DNA of 64,000 bases from Temnopleurus reevesii (taxonomy: Eukaryota; Echinodermata; Echinoidea; Temnopleuroida; Temnopleuridae): the NCBI GenBank assembly GCA_036244855.1, contig BQKZ01001934.1, positions 19,027-83,026 on the forward strand. The letters run 5' to 3'. Of the stretch, positions 41,807 to 56,800 are shown piece by piece (the stretch's first letter is position 1; every line of letters starts with the position of its first letter). The notes under the pieces were generated by a model, which made no database searches, was not told where the DNA came from, and was given only the letters and a program-made list of their open reading frames with translations. The translations under genes were made by a program, and so were the position numbers.

Positions 41807-44800
41807 GTAAGTTATGTCATACTTTTAGTTTCCTTCTTCAACTCATTATTAAGACGTTAGACGAGTTTGCACTCAAGAGGTTTGTAAATTAATAGCTCCC
41901 AACTTCTGGGACATGTACACTTTTGTAACATAAAAGATATACAATGATTTGAATTGCCATAGACTTTATCAAAAGAAGAGTCTACCCAAAAATAATAATT
42001 TTTTAACAGAAGCAGAAAAAATTGGTGAGTCAAATAAAAAAAAATCGTTTGAAGAAAATCAGACAAGTAATAGAGAAGTTATTAATTTTTAAAGATTTGA
42101 AAAAATGGGCAAATCAGTAGAAGTCTCCATAGATGTTGCCAATCTGATGACATCACGGGTGCACATGTAACCAGAGTTTTCATTATAAATATGGTGCAAA
42201 ATTCCTCATTTTTACAGAAAGTTCCAAAGTTTGTATGAATGTAAACATGCAAATAGTGGGTCTACGTACATATCATCAAGATATCCTACGGTTAAAGTTT
42301 TGAGGAAATCATATTTCGGGGGAAAAATGTAACATTTTATGACATTGATGTGAATGTAATAAACGGTCATTTGTGCACCTATGACGTCATCAGTTGCCAA
42401 TTTGTCTAAATATACAAACATTCATAACTTTCTTATTAGTTGTCCAATTTTTTTTTCATCTAATTTTCCAGCTCCCGCTGAAGAAATATTATTTTTGGGT
42501 AGCCTCTCCTTTTAAGGTCTATCGTAAGTTGTAATATAAAAGATGCAATTACACTTTATTACGATAAATATTAATCGTAAGTGTATGGCAAAATGTGTAC
42601 CATAGAGATATGATTAATTTTCAATTACTCGTACAGGCCGCTGATCTGGCAGAATACTAGTATTCCATTCAGTACTGCATTGTATCTTGAGATCAGTTGT
42701 TTAGAAATTACTGTAAAAGCCAATATTTTAGAGTACATAAATTTTAGCGAATGAACTGAATTTCAGACCTTTGTCCACATTAGCGAATAGGTATTTTCAC
42801 GTTTTGAAATAATATTCTACACAAGTCTATGGGCATTTTTGAGGGAGAAGTTTAGCGAATTTGTGGTCGCGAAATTCACGAAAATAAAACCTCAGGGACT
42901 GAATTTAAGAATTTGCAGGGGAGCTACAGATAGCTCTCCTAGGTGCTCTCAGGGAGGGTTTTAGGGGAGCTAAATTGGGTCTTCATGTAGTAAAATTGGG
43001 GTTACAAGGGGCCCAATAAGTCACTCCCCCAAAAGCATTTAAGGGGAGCTTTAGGAGAGCAATCGCTCTCACTCCCCTTAAGATTTATTCCCTGCATGAT
43101 CAAGTTTGATATCGCTGTGAAACTTAGATATTCACCTTTAGAATTATACCCAATTTGTTTTAATGATGTAATCATGAAATGTGACTCCTTGGACAAACAT
43201 GTCTCTCTCAATATCAGTCATAACTTTTAATTAAATGGTTTCTAATAATTGAATGCATGTGAATGCTGATTTAAGTGCACTTAATTTTGTTGACATCTTT
43301 AAAAAAAAAAAACAGCCAGTGTTCCCCCAAGTATGAATGAAAATGAATTCTGTTGATGTGACTCTATGGATGAAACATATTTACCAATATTGGACTTGAA
43401 AAATATCTCCATGCAGAAAAATTTTAACAGACTTTTCAAAAGTGTAATGCACCCTGTTATTGTTTCTAAATGAAGCCTTTCTTCACATAAAACTTCTAAA
43501 AATCACTCAAAACTTTGAAGTATATTCTGTCCCTTTATCATTTCTTATCTCAATGCACACTTTGTTTTGTTCAATTAATTTGATTTACTTGGTCATCAAT
43601 TGCACTTGATTTACGTTCTTAAGCCAATTAATGGAGACGTGTAGAGAATTATGACTCAGCAGTCCCTCTCTAATACTGTTAATCTACTATGTGATACTAC
43701 AAGCAGGTGATTAGTATACTTACAGTATACCACAGTGTAAACTACATGTAGACACTAGATTGTGTGTGTTTGTTGAGGTGTGGGATGTTTTAAGTTGTGT
43801 GTTTTAGGAAAGGGATTAGGAATCCAAGCAAAATTTAAACCATGATTTTTGTGCATTTTATATTTGATCATATGAAAAACATAACGTATATGTATAACTA
43901 GTTTTTACACACAGCATGTTTACTTTTCCAAAATTATTATGCATGGCAAATTTGTCTTTCCCTCATGAATTTATGTTATTGGTGTAGCAATATTTACTTT
44001 TTAATAATTTTATTTTGTTTATTTATAGTACATTTATAGCTGAGAGATTTCCAACATTTGCTCCGGCAACAATTGTTTTGGTCCTAATTATTCACTAGAT
44101 GTAGGATTAGGGTAAGAGTTAGGTTTGAGACCTGTGAGGTGTGGAGTTTGTTTTTTATGGAATTTTATAATTACATGGATTTACTCTGTAGTGTATCCAC
44201 CAGAGGAAAATTACGCCAAAAATAATGTCATGGGAATGACAAAAAAAACTTGCTAAAATGGAAATGTTAAATTACTTGTTTTTGAAGCCCAATAAACAAA
44301 TTAGAAATTGAGAACTTCACATTTTAGAAAAATGTAAGAGAGAACCTATAATAGGTGAAGGTCATTATTAGTCTTTTTGTGTACAATTACATGTTATACA
44401 TTTAAGTTTAGTCAGTTTACATCCTTGCATAATATAGACTTTCTTGTGAATTATGACAAGAAGGCCTAGTACAGTGCATAAATTCTCTAATATTATTTCA
44501 ATGGCAGCTTCATAAAGAAAGGGAGAAACAGACACTTTATATGCATTTTGTAAAAAACTAAGGAAAAGGGAAATATGATAGGTTAAAAGACATCGAGAGA
44601 GATGGGGAGGGAGGAAGAGAGATAAAGAGAAGGAGAGAGATGGGGAGATATGAAGAGAAGGAGATGGTTTGGGAAGAAGGAAGATAGAGAAAGAGAAGGA
44701 GAGAGATGGGGAGAGAAAAGAGAAGGGGAGAGATGGGGAGAGAGAAAGAGCAGGAGAGAAACGGGGAGGGAGGAAGAGAGAGAAAGAGAATGAAAAAGAT

Positions 44801-47800
44801 GGGGAGGGAAGAAGAGAGAGAAAGAGAAGGAGAGATATGAAGAGAGAGAAAGAGAAGGAGAGTAATTGGGGGATGGGGGAAGAAATAGGAGAGAGATGGG
44901 GAGGAAAAGGAAGAGAGAGAAAGAAATAGGAGAAAGAAGGGGAGAGGAAGAGGAGAAGAAAGATGGGGAGGGAGGAAGAGGAGGAGAGCAAAGGGCAAAA
45001 AAAACGAGAAGGAGAGTGCACAAAAAGAATTGGTAATGAGAGATAGAATGCAGAGAGATAGATGCTGATATTTCATTCTAATTGTTGTCTTCATCATTCC
45101 CATCCACAGTGAAACCATCTCAGTTCTTGACAGATTGTTCAATTATTTTTACCGGCCTCCCTTCACTGATAATCATCAGCTTGAGCTTTTCACTTTGTTG
45201 CAGACCTACCTTTTCTTAGCCAGAACGACCGCTCTGTGATCATCTTTATTCATAAATTATATATCAGTTTGCAGTCAATTCATTATGATGAATCCAAATT
45301 GTCCAATCCGTTCCGGAGCATTGGTTACACATATGTCTGCTTTGACTACTGTACTCCACGACAGACCCAATGTAATGTACAATAGTCAAGGCTGATGTAC
45401 AAAAACGTCCACATCTACTGGAGGAAGGTAAAGGTTTTGATCATAATTTGGACTTGAACACATTCAAGTAGCAAACTGTTTTTTTTTCAAGATTTTTATT
45501 TGACAATCTTTTGGTAATGTTTTTTCCAATCTATTTTCGTAGAATAAAGCGAAATTGTGTGTTATTTGTCAGAGACTGTACTGCAGAAAAATTATGATCG
45601 ATATCTATTTCTATCAGATGCAAATTATCATGTCCTTTGAAGTGTAACTGCTGATTTTTTTCTTTGAATACATACCAAAATGTTCAAATTCACTATTTAC
45701 AGCATTGTAAGGACCTAATACATGTAAAGTATTTCATACAAAGCATACAATTTTGAAAATTGCTGTAGCTAAAATCTTCACTGTATTTTCGCCAATTTTG
45801 CGACCATGAATTAGCCAAATTTTATTCACTCAATGTCATAATGGCCATACAATGATCTTTCCGAACATGAAAATAACATTCATGTAAATTCAAAGTCTTT
45901 TGAATACACTAAGATTATGGCCAGGACAAATTTCACATTCATCAATACATCTGGAATTCAGAGAATTTGCTAAAAATGTGTGTATAATGCTAAAATACTG
46001 GTTTTTATAAATTGACAGGACATCACATATACAGATTAATGTACATGCTTGAATATTGACATTTCAAAGTGGGGACAGTACATGTTTGATGGCATAATAC
46101 TTTAGGGAATGTTGATTTCACATTCAAATTCAAGAAGGTTTGTTTAAAAAAAATTGTGGATTTCCAGGCTATCAATATCTCCTCTCCACAAGGAATGATA
46201 GGTATGGATTTGTGTAACAAGGAGAGGAAAGCTTGTATTGATTTTGACAACTTTGGGATAATCCCCAGACAATAATCTCTTTTCAATATCCTCTTCACAC
46301 CTACCTTTCCCTCTCTAATCCCCTTGTTGTCATATTGTCAAGTGGTCTGTTATGATATCTTCCTCTTGAACGGAATATTTCTCCGCAAAATTGATGTGCT
46401 AAAAGTAAAATTGATTGTACATGTATGAATAAATGAATACCTGTACATTTTGCAAAAATTATGAATTGTTGAGGGATGTGCAAATGGAAATTTGCAATTC
46501 AATTTTAAATGGGTTGCATTCTGTTGTCAATTAGACTGCTGAATTAAATTCCTATGACATCTTTTGCTTTGTATGACATACATTAGTTCTTAACCACTGC
46601 ATAGTTTTCCTACATGTATAATGTACATGTATAAAGTACAACTGTGCAATGAAAATCGCTCTAGAATAATATCAGATATCATGCAGATCAAAAGAACTTA
46701 TATTCAATTCATATTCAGTGGCCAAAATAGCAGCATAACCCGCTGTCTTCAAATGATAATTCATAATTTTCATAATTTTATGAATTAAAGGAGGTTTGAA
46801 CTAAAGCGGTGAGAATATTGGTTATTGTTTCTTCTATCGCCCTTTCAATCTCCTTTCCTCCCCATTACCCCTCATCTCTCTCTCTGTCTTTCTTTCTCTT
46901 TCTCCCCTGCTCTCTCCCCCATCATCCTCACCCGCCCTCCTTCCTTCCGTCCATTTACTCTATCTCCGTGTAGCATAATGGGAAGCGCTACCCCCATAGC
47001 GAGCAAGCCAGTGCTACCACCGAGGGGGGCAAACAAAGGCGAAACGTGCTGCTTGTATGCGCAGGCACGTACCTATGAGCTCAGAGCTTTGCCTGCCCCA
47101 TGGAGCACGCACTGATGACATGAATAGAAAATCGACTTTAAAGGACTAATATGCATTAAAGGTCACCCATTCATATGTGTGTGTAAATGCGAGGCTAAAA
47201 ATACATTCAGGGCCATGCTTTATCTACATTTGATAATCATTTGATGATGGATTTTCTATACATTGCCCATAAATTTAAAAAGATATTGGTGAAATATGTA
47301 AAGAATTGAGAATACCTTTATTTTGTATTTGTTCTAGGCTTCTAATTGTATGATTAAAAAAAATCCTATTCATCAAGCATGCATTATGTGTAGAGGATCA
47401 ATATTTTGCATTCATTGAGAATCTATCTTTGCAAAGAGCACAATTACTACACGACCTTACACACAATTGAATATTCTTGTCAGGTTGGAAGCATTCAGAG
47501 CATACAGGCATAATTCATGTTTATGTAAATACCTTATATATCATTCTGTATACTGAAGAAATGAAAATGAATTGAGTTGATATTGTTAACATCAACAATA
47601 TATGTTTTAGCTGCTCAGAATTTTTCCATTGATGACGTACATGTATGTATGTTGTAATATATGCATTTTCAATTTCAATGTATCTATGAAATCACTGTCC
47701 AACATTCAAGCTGCAATGTCAGTTATTATTCAATAAACCATTTATCTATCTTGTTTATTTATTCTATTTTCGTCATAATTCTGTGGTGTAAGTAGTTATT

Positions 47801-50800
47801 TCTGGCAATCTAACTGCTTGACTGTACCATTATACATGAATGCATTAATATTTGAGATAGTATCATCAATTATACATGTACAATGGGAAAAGTGTATTGC
47901 TTCTTGATGCATGTTAATTATGCACAAGAGAAAATTAGAAATAATGACATGCACTTGAGTATGTAGTGTGTTCTTTATGCTTTGACTTTATTTTCATGAG
48001 TATTTTTATGAATAGCACAATGAAAATTTTGTTGAATTTTTTATTGTATTCAAATTTATGAATACATTTCTGTGCATTTTGCTTTCATGGGAAACTATTG
48101 CTAAAGAATGAACAAATTTCATCTCTATGTCAGCAATACTGTTTTAAATATTCAACTACCTCTTTTTGTCTTCCATATTTTTTGTATTGCTTTGTGTTGT
48201 GTTATTTTGTCTAGATGTGATTTGTACTATCTCATTTTGCATTTCTGTACAGGGCTCCCAAGTAAAGCAGTGTTTGACTAATGACAGGGTTACCCTGTAT
48301 CAAAAGACTGCATAAATAAATAAATAAATCTTATGTATCACATTTCTTGATTTATTGTGAAAGAATTTACTCTTATTTTGTTTTACTTTTGACAGAGTAC
48401 TTTACTTTAATCATTTAATTTGTTGACTAATTCTCTAAATCTTTCTCTCTCTTCCCACTTTTTGTTTTCTGTTTGCTCTCTCTATCTCTCCATTTTTTTC
48501 CTTTGTGCCATTCTTGCCTGCCTCACCCAACCCAGGAGTGATGATGGAGAAGATGACGAATCAACATCTGCCAAGCTCTCAAGGTTAGTATGATTTCAAT
48601 TTCATACCTGCATGCCTTCTACAGAGATGCCAACCGTTCCAGAATATCAAGAGGTGTTACCATATAAATGAAAGATTTTCATCACAATTGAATGGCTGAG
48701 AGGATGAATGTTGTTGTTGTCATGTTTCTCTCACTTTTGTTAAGCTGTTATGTTATTCACATTTTAATATTGACCTCATGCTTATTCTGGAATAGTTGGC
48801 ATCTCTGCTCCTTACTTTCCCATTCCAACTGTCCCTAAATCAAGTCAATCTTTTGTTAGATTGTTATGAATATATCAAAATTTAAGATAGGGGTCCATAC
48901 CCATGTGCTCACTGTGACGGTGGGGGGGGGGGGCTTTAGGGGCATTTTAGGTAAAAAAAGGCGCCAAAATTGCAGACAGGGGTTGAAATTGGAGGCGAAC
49001 ACCTTTTTTTTTTGCTTGCCTGTCTGCCTAGCTGAGCCCCTGGGTCTCAAAATTCTTGGTGTGATACCCATGTAAAAAAATTCTTTCATTATATTCTGAA
49101 ATATCTGACACACACTTAAAATCTGAATTGTGTCGAAGATTCTGGTTATTTTCCCCTGTGACTCAGAATTCTTGGAAAGGAGAGATCTGAAATCCTTTAG
49201 AACAGGATCTTTTTGATGAAGGAAGTCCCAACTGTTCCCTAGGCTTCCAAGTCTCTTTTGGTTCAACATGTGCTATTTAGAGAATTTTCACTTAAAGGCA
49301 GAACTGAATTAGAGACATTTTTAGTCATTTTATATAATGTTATGGGTCATAACTATAAAACAATTTGGTAGCACAGTGGTAAGAATAAACAAATCCTTCA
49401 TCCATACGTATATGTGAAGTTGCAGGGCACAAAGAACATTAGTATGATGGAAGTCTATAAAGGCACGCACCTTATTTCTGAGCAAATATAAAACAGTAAA
49501 ATATATTATTCAGTCACTGAATCTGGTATCACTCGAAGGAGAAGATTCTGAGGATTATGAAGATGTAAATATTGAACAGAAAAAAGCACAGCAATCGTGT
49601 ACGAGGAACAGTTTCCGACAACTTCTTCCAAACTGTAGTATTTTTGGAACACATTTAAAGGCACGCACTGCTCTTTTGCCGATCAAATAAACGATAATAA
49701 TGAACTTTTATTGCTATATTTTCTACTTCCTAATGTCATAAAAATTCTAAAGATTAATATGAAATTGCATAATATCATTGGTATTTATAAAAACTTATGA
49801 TTTTGAGCCCGATTCTTGGCTGCATTAGCAAGAAATTATGTTCGCAAAAGCTTCCTTAGTCCCATGCATAGACAAGTCACACAGTTTTTCTAGCGCGTAT
49901 TTGCCATAGATAAAACGCGCATTTTGAATGCGTGCCTTTTTATTACGCGTGCCTTTATATGAGCGGACCATAATGGATTTTTTTTTACTTCAGGGAATTG
50001 ATTTTCATTATTAAATTGGGGAACGAATATAAAGCTATCATTTTACTTTGAGAAGCTTTTAGATAGTTATTATGTTATCAATATATTTTGGCATATGACA
50101 TAATCATTCCTTAAATCTCAGCTCTTATAGAAGAAAGTGTCATTTTTTTCTGAAATATGCACTCTACCTTAAAAATTTAGATTGGGATCCAAATACAAAA
50201 TATAGCTAAAACTTATTTTTCCCATTTCTGCTTTGATAGGAAATTGAATGACCATATTTTTTGTATAAGAGCAATGCATTAAAGATTGCCAACAATTTGA
50301 ACCAGCCACAAACATAGAGCTTTTCGTTGGTCCTGTGGCAAAACACATGTCTAGTCATCAGGAGGTATTGGGTTCAATTCATACTCGAGTACACCTGTGA
50401 ATTTTTTTCTCAGCATCAGTGTATATCCATGTTCCGATAGGGCAAAAACTGCTTCATGATCCTATTTGCATTTAGATGTACATGTAGATCATTGCAATTG
50501 TGTTTTTTGTTGAAAATACAACGAGTGTGAAATTCTTTGTGTTTGCATCTTGTTTTGTCTGTATTATTATTCATTTTTCGTGTATTATTAATGCTTGTAT
50601 GTGATTGCATAACTGCTTGTTAGCTACCACTGTGTGAACAAGAAATAATGAATTAATTTGTTCTCTGTCATGTTGGGTTAGCTTTTTCCTTTGTTAAATG
50701 GGAACTTCACCCAGACATTGAAGTGCACTCAGTGGATGACGAAAAAAATATAGTGGTCAATCTGTGAAAATTTGAGCAAAATCCGACAATCCACTTAGAA

Positions 50801-53800
50801 GTTATGAATTTTCAAAGTTTTGATTCATTCCCCTCCTCAGCTCCTCAAATTGGCAATGTAAAACTTTGAACATTCATAGCATTTGAATGGATTCTCGGAT
50901 ATTGCTCAAATTTTCACAGATTGACCATTATATTTTTCTTCATCCACTGAGCGCACATCAATGTCTGGCTGAATTTCCCCTTTAAGAATATTTATGTATA
51001 AAGAAATATTATAATCCATCCTTTTTTAATATAACTTATTTCTTAATAGAGGAAAGAAAAGAATTCTTCATAGTCCAATATTCTTTTGTCCAAAGTCTCC
51101 CTTGTTTGTGCTATAACTATTCCACATGCCTTTTTATATGACTAATATGCTTCATATATTTTGTGCAAATATAAAGATATTCGCATCCCATCATTGCTTG
51201 TTGAAAAGACACAATTTTTGCTTACTACATTAGCTCTCTCTAGGGACTGTAAAGTGGATTGACATTAAAGATAAACATTGCTTCCCAAGTTTATCTAAAT
51301 GCAAAAATATGAAGAAAAAAAGATGTTCTTTTGTGACTTTGCATGCATATCATATAATTTTGCTTTTTTTTCATGAGGAGAGAATGGTAGGGGAAAACCC
51401 CTTAAAAAATTATATATTATAAGCTACTATCACTTTGTAAATGCCAGAAATGGTTGGATCTTTACATACTGGTCTATCTGGTAACTATCTCTTGCCTTGC
51501 TCTTCCCCCACAAAATGAACAACGACAAAGAAATAAGAGTAAAATCTGGTAACAACTGGTAAAATTGAAAAAAAAGTCTTATCGAGAATGATAACGGAAT
51601 TAGGGGATCTTGTTAAATGGAATTGATATCATACACTTAGAGGGTTTTACTATGCAATATCAAATTAATACTTCTGAGTAATAGTAACTAAAAAAGATAT
51701 TTTGAAGACTTATCTTTGAGAAAAGGTTTTATTTTCCATTTTCCTCATCTAATGTTAGGACAGATCATTAAGTTTTCAAATCTTAAATGATCACTTGTTT
51801 ATTATTTATCTTGTGTATTGTTAGGACGNGTGAATGGGTACCGGCAGGAATTTATTCTTCTAAATGCAGAAGCGCCTACTTGGCAGCTATGCTATGGCCG
51901 GGTAATAATATTAGATGATTTGTCTCGCGCCTCTGAATAGGTGACTAGAGAGATGGCGTGTTTAAATGCTATATATTATTATATTATTATTATCTACCGG
52001 AATGAGCCCAATGCAGGGCAACTACAAACTATGACATGTAATATTAATGAAAATTTACATTCATCCAAAGAGGATTCAGAAAAAAAGAGAAAAATGCAGG
52101 AGACCACTATAATGTGTGAATATGCTTGCTCAAGTCAAGCTATATACATATAGTCTCAAAAGATGGCTAAACGGTTTGCTGAAAATGCCAGACCTACCTT
52201 TTAGGTCCAAACCAGTTTTTGCCAGATTGTACATGTATTTCTTCTCAGCCCTCCATGTAAAAATAAAATCCTAGGTGATGTATCCAATTATTTTGCATGA
52301 TATCCCTTCCCCTTTTCCTGTTTTCTTGGTCTGTAATTGTGGATATCCCCATTCTGTCTGGTTGTAAAGTAATATTTTCATATTTAAGCTGCATGTACAA
52401 TTAATTTAAAAAGTAATTATGCCTCCGCCACCGTAAGGTGGTGCCGGAGGCATTATGTTTTCGGGTTGTCCATCCGTCCGTACGTGCGTCCGTGCGTCTG
52501 TCCGTCCGTGCGTCCGGCCGTGCATCCGGCCGTGCGTCCGGCCCGTGCATCCGTCCGGACCTTGTTACCACGATAAGTTCAGAACCTCTTGACGGATTTT
52601 GACCAAACTTGGCTCAAGTATGTATAAGCATGTGAGGATGAACTGAGTAGATTTTGGGTTCAGTGGGTTAAAGGTCAAAGGTCACAGGGCAAAAAAACTT
52701 GTAAAAAATCACCCAAAATAGCTTGTTGCCGCAATAAGTTCAGAACTGCTGTACAGATTTTGACTAAACTTGGCTCACGTATGTATAAGCATGTGAGGAT
52801 GAACTGATTAGATTTTGGGTTAGGTGGGTCAAAGGTCAAAGGTCACAGGGCAAAAAAACTTGTAAAAAATCACCCAAAATAGCTTATTACTGCAATAAGT
52901 TCAGAACTGCCGTACAGATTTTGACCAAACTTGGCTCAAGTATGTATAAGCATGTGAGGATGAACTGATTAGCTTTTGGGTACCGTGGGTCAAAGGTCAA
53001 AGGTCACAGGGCAAAAAACTGAAAAAATCCCCCAAAATAGCTTGTTACCGCAATAAGTTCGAACTGCGCTGTACAGATTTTGACCAAACTTGGCTCAAGT
53101 ATGTATAAGCATGTGAGGATGAATTGATTAGATTTTAGGTTTAGTGGGTCAAAGGTCACTGCGCAGAAGAACCTGATAATGCTCATTATTGTTATAACTT
53201 ATAACAGAAATATTGAACCAATTTCTTTCAAACCTAGTGTACAGCTCAATTATGTATAAGCATGTGAGGAAGAACTGATGAGATTTTGGGTTCACAGGGT
53301 CAAAGGTCGCAGTGCCCAAAATTTGAAAAAATGGTTTTGATTTCTGATGGCGTGGAACAAACAAGCCGTACATATCTTTCTGATTGCGTGATGGCAGAGG
53401 CCTACATTTCGACCGTGCGCGGTCGAGGATTCATCTAGTTTACATTTGTTATGCCTCCGCCACGGTAAGGTGGTGCTGGAGGTATTATTTGCTTTATGCG
53501 ACGTGACTGTAATTTTCATTTTTATTTTGTGTATTTTGCACTGTATTTGAAAGCCAGTGGCAAATGGATAGCAAGTTGGAATTACATATACATGTAACTC
53601 AAAGAAGAAGGAGCAAAAACTAACAGTATTAATATTGTTTACCAGATTTATCTACAGTAGTACAGAAGTGATTTTGAAAAGCGTAAACAATTCAAAAGCA
53701 ATTGGTTTACGAGAAAGATTTCCCATGCTTAGTGTTTGAAACAACAGTAAAGGCATGTATTGGTGATCCATTTCAACTTTCTTGCAGCACTCAACAAGGA

Positions 53801-56800
53801 ATCATTCGCCGTCGCTTTAATACAGATTTTTTTATACATGCATTTTCTACCATGAGATATGAAGATTTATTTATGTTTTTTTTCTATCAATTGCAGAGAG
53901 AATCACAGTGAGATTGAGCGACGGAGGAGGAATAAGATGACTGCTTACATCACGGAGCTATCGGACATGGTGCCATCGTGTAGCGCCCTCGCTCGCAAGC
54001 CAGATAAGCTGACCATCCTACGCATGGCCGTCTCTCACATGAAGTCTCTCAGAGGTATTCATGATCTGTCAATTCTGTATATGGCCACTTTAATAATAAT
54101 AATAATAATAATAATATAATATGGACTAGCCTTGAGGGAGACACAATATTTATGGCCCTGAGTAGAATCGTATTGCCCGAGTCGAAGACGAGGGCAATAT
54201 ACGATTCTACTCAGGGCCATAAATGTTGTGTCTCACGAAAGAGATAGTCCATATTGTTATTATTAACCAAATCAGACATCTAGAGCGAACAAAAAATCCA
54301 TGAAATAAAAGGGTAAATTTACTAGCATTTCTTGCTTGATGAAATTACTTTGAAGTTTCCAGATTAAGCCGAAGATTTTTCTACGCAATATATTCCTTTA
54401 GAATATTGGCTGCCTGTTTCGTTGCCTTCTTAGTATTTTTAGCATTCATATCTAAATTCCATTTTTCATATTAAATGTATCATATCTAAATTCGTGGTCA
54501 TCGTTGTCTGCAGTTGAACCATGTGGTTTAGGGTTATCTTTCAAGAAATAGTTATGAAAAGGACTGAGCAAAAGGTTGAAAAAGATTTAAAAAAAAAACA
54601 CCCTTGTGCTCTTCACTTGAGGTTCGCTCACCACTCGTGATTTGTTCACCTGTGGGCGAGGTAGTTAAATGAACTTGGAACATCTTGTTTGTGTTTTGCA
54701 ACCACAAACCTTTTTGAGTTCATATAAAAAATACAATGTTTTCATGCTTTCATTACGAGTGAATCGCTGAGTACAGATATGGCCATTATGTTTGGCCTCA
54801 CTTTTTTTCAGCTGTTGCGGTATTCACATTTCAATTTTTACCTGATGCATATTCCAGAACGTTTTACATCTCTGGATTAGTGTAATGGAAACCATATAAA
54901 CAAATAAACTTAAAGTGATCTGAAGTGGCCTTTTGAACTAGTTTTAAAATTCATCGCACAAGAAAGTTTTCAAGATATCTTTGCGATGCAAGACCAACCC
55001 ACGCATTGATTGTTTACATAGTCCTTCATCAATAAAGCGTAATATGAAATAACGCTTGAAACATTTTGTTTTGCCGAATATGCAGATCACCGGAACAAAA
55101 CAGAACAATAAGACTCTGATGAGATATATTTTCAAGTCACAAATTTTCAACCATTAATTTAAGGCCAACTTCAGGAACTGATGTGAAATAAAAAATGAAA
55201 TAAAAAGTACATTCAATTTCACATCGAGATTTACCTGCAAGTATTTTACATCAGGTGAAGATAATCTCAAATTTATAATGTTAAAAATTTGTAACATGAT
55301 ACTTTCTCTCACGGGAGCCTTCTTCTTAGCATCTACAGTGAAGTTGTAGGGTAAAAAAATCTAATTTGATCTAATTTGATCGAGTCTTACAATGACATTT
55401 ACATATTTTTTAAGAGAATCAATCAAGATTTTGAATGGTTTCCCTGCTCTAGTTGCATGTAAGGTTAAGTATCAATTATACGTAAGTATATGTAGTGTTC
55501 TATTTTTCAGAGTTTCAAATATGATATGTCATGATAAATGGCCTGTTATGACCAAACTTGGATGTAGCTCAATCATGTCATTTAGATTGGCATGTGATGC
55601 TTACCTGTCTACAATGGCTACTGTTGTGTTTCACTTTTGTGTTTGTCCTTTGTAGACAGGTTTCCTTAAAACCTAAAGGGGAATCCCTGTGGATTATCGT
55701 TATTTCATTGATTGATGAACAAACTGATAATATAAGCCAAATCTGACAATCCATTCAAAAGTTGTTAATTTTTTAATTCCCAATGATATTGTGAATATGG
55801 AGATCCATTCAGTCCGAAATTTTGGCATAATCTGTGACTTACGTAAGGACAACTCCCATTTACTTTTTATTTATAATTTAAAAAAAATGGATCTAAGTCA
55901 AATCTGAGAACATGATTCTTCATAGGATGCATCAATCAATTAAAGCATACTGTACTAAACTAAAAACCAACATTTTGATGACTTTTCTGAAAAAAAGAAG
56001 AAAATGTTAAATTTTGTGTACAGAGTGAATGAGGATCTGTTCGACATGATATCACAGATTCCGTCAATGTTGCTGATTGTATGGATCCCAATCAGCGGCG
56101 CTGCAGTATTACATTACTTTTGAACGGATTGGCAATTTTACACACAGTTTCACAATAATATTCATGTGATTTATCTTCATTCAATGAGAACACAATTTCA
56201 GGGTTTGGTTCCCCTTTTATTATTTTAATATCTTCTTCATTTTTACAGGAACTGGAAACACAACAACAGAAGGTACCTATAAACCATCCTTCCTGACGGA
56301 CCAGGAACTTAAGCATCTTATTCTTGAGGTAAGGGTGGTCTAAACGTTTACTCTGGTGATGATTGCTTGAGCCTTATTTGTCGCTACATGTAGAGGAAGA
56401 GTTAGGATTTTGATTGATATGAGATGCTTCAGAATGATTTGGGGTTCATGATAGGGATAGAGAACAGGATTGAGGTTCTTTATTAAAGCTGTGGCTCACT
56501 GTATAGATTTGTACTAAACCAGTTTATTTTGTATGTTGAATTTGTATGTTAACACATCGTATTTTAGAGGTAAGACCTCTTAGAAAAAAAGAAGTTGCCT
56601 TGCAACGTACATTCATCAGTTATCACTTACTGGTAACACTGCCCATGAGTATAATTGAATCTCTCAGTACCACAAATATCTATTCCATTTTCAAGAGCTG
56701 AATAACGCAGATTTGTTTCAGTTACAACAGATGAATAACACACAATTGTGCTTGATTTGTTCAAAAGTTCAAGTTAGGGAGTATTTGACTAAGAGATGAT

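Noticed and set aside
44368..45142. Ser/Leu/Phe-rich frames of 146-217 codons, like membrane or mucin proteins
   Set aside because: All lie on the complement of a purine-only tract. Three overlapping frames look alike, which points to composition and not to coding.
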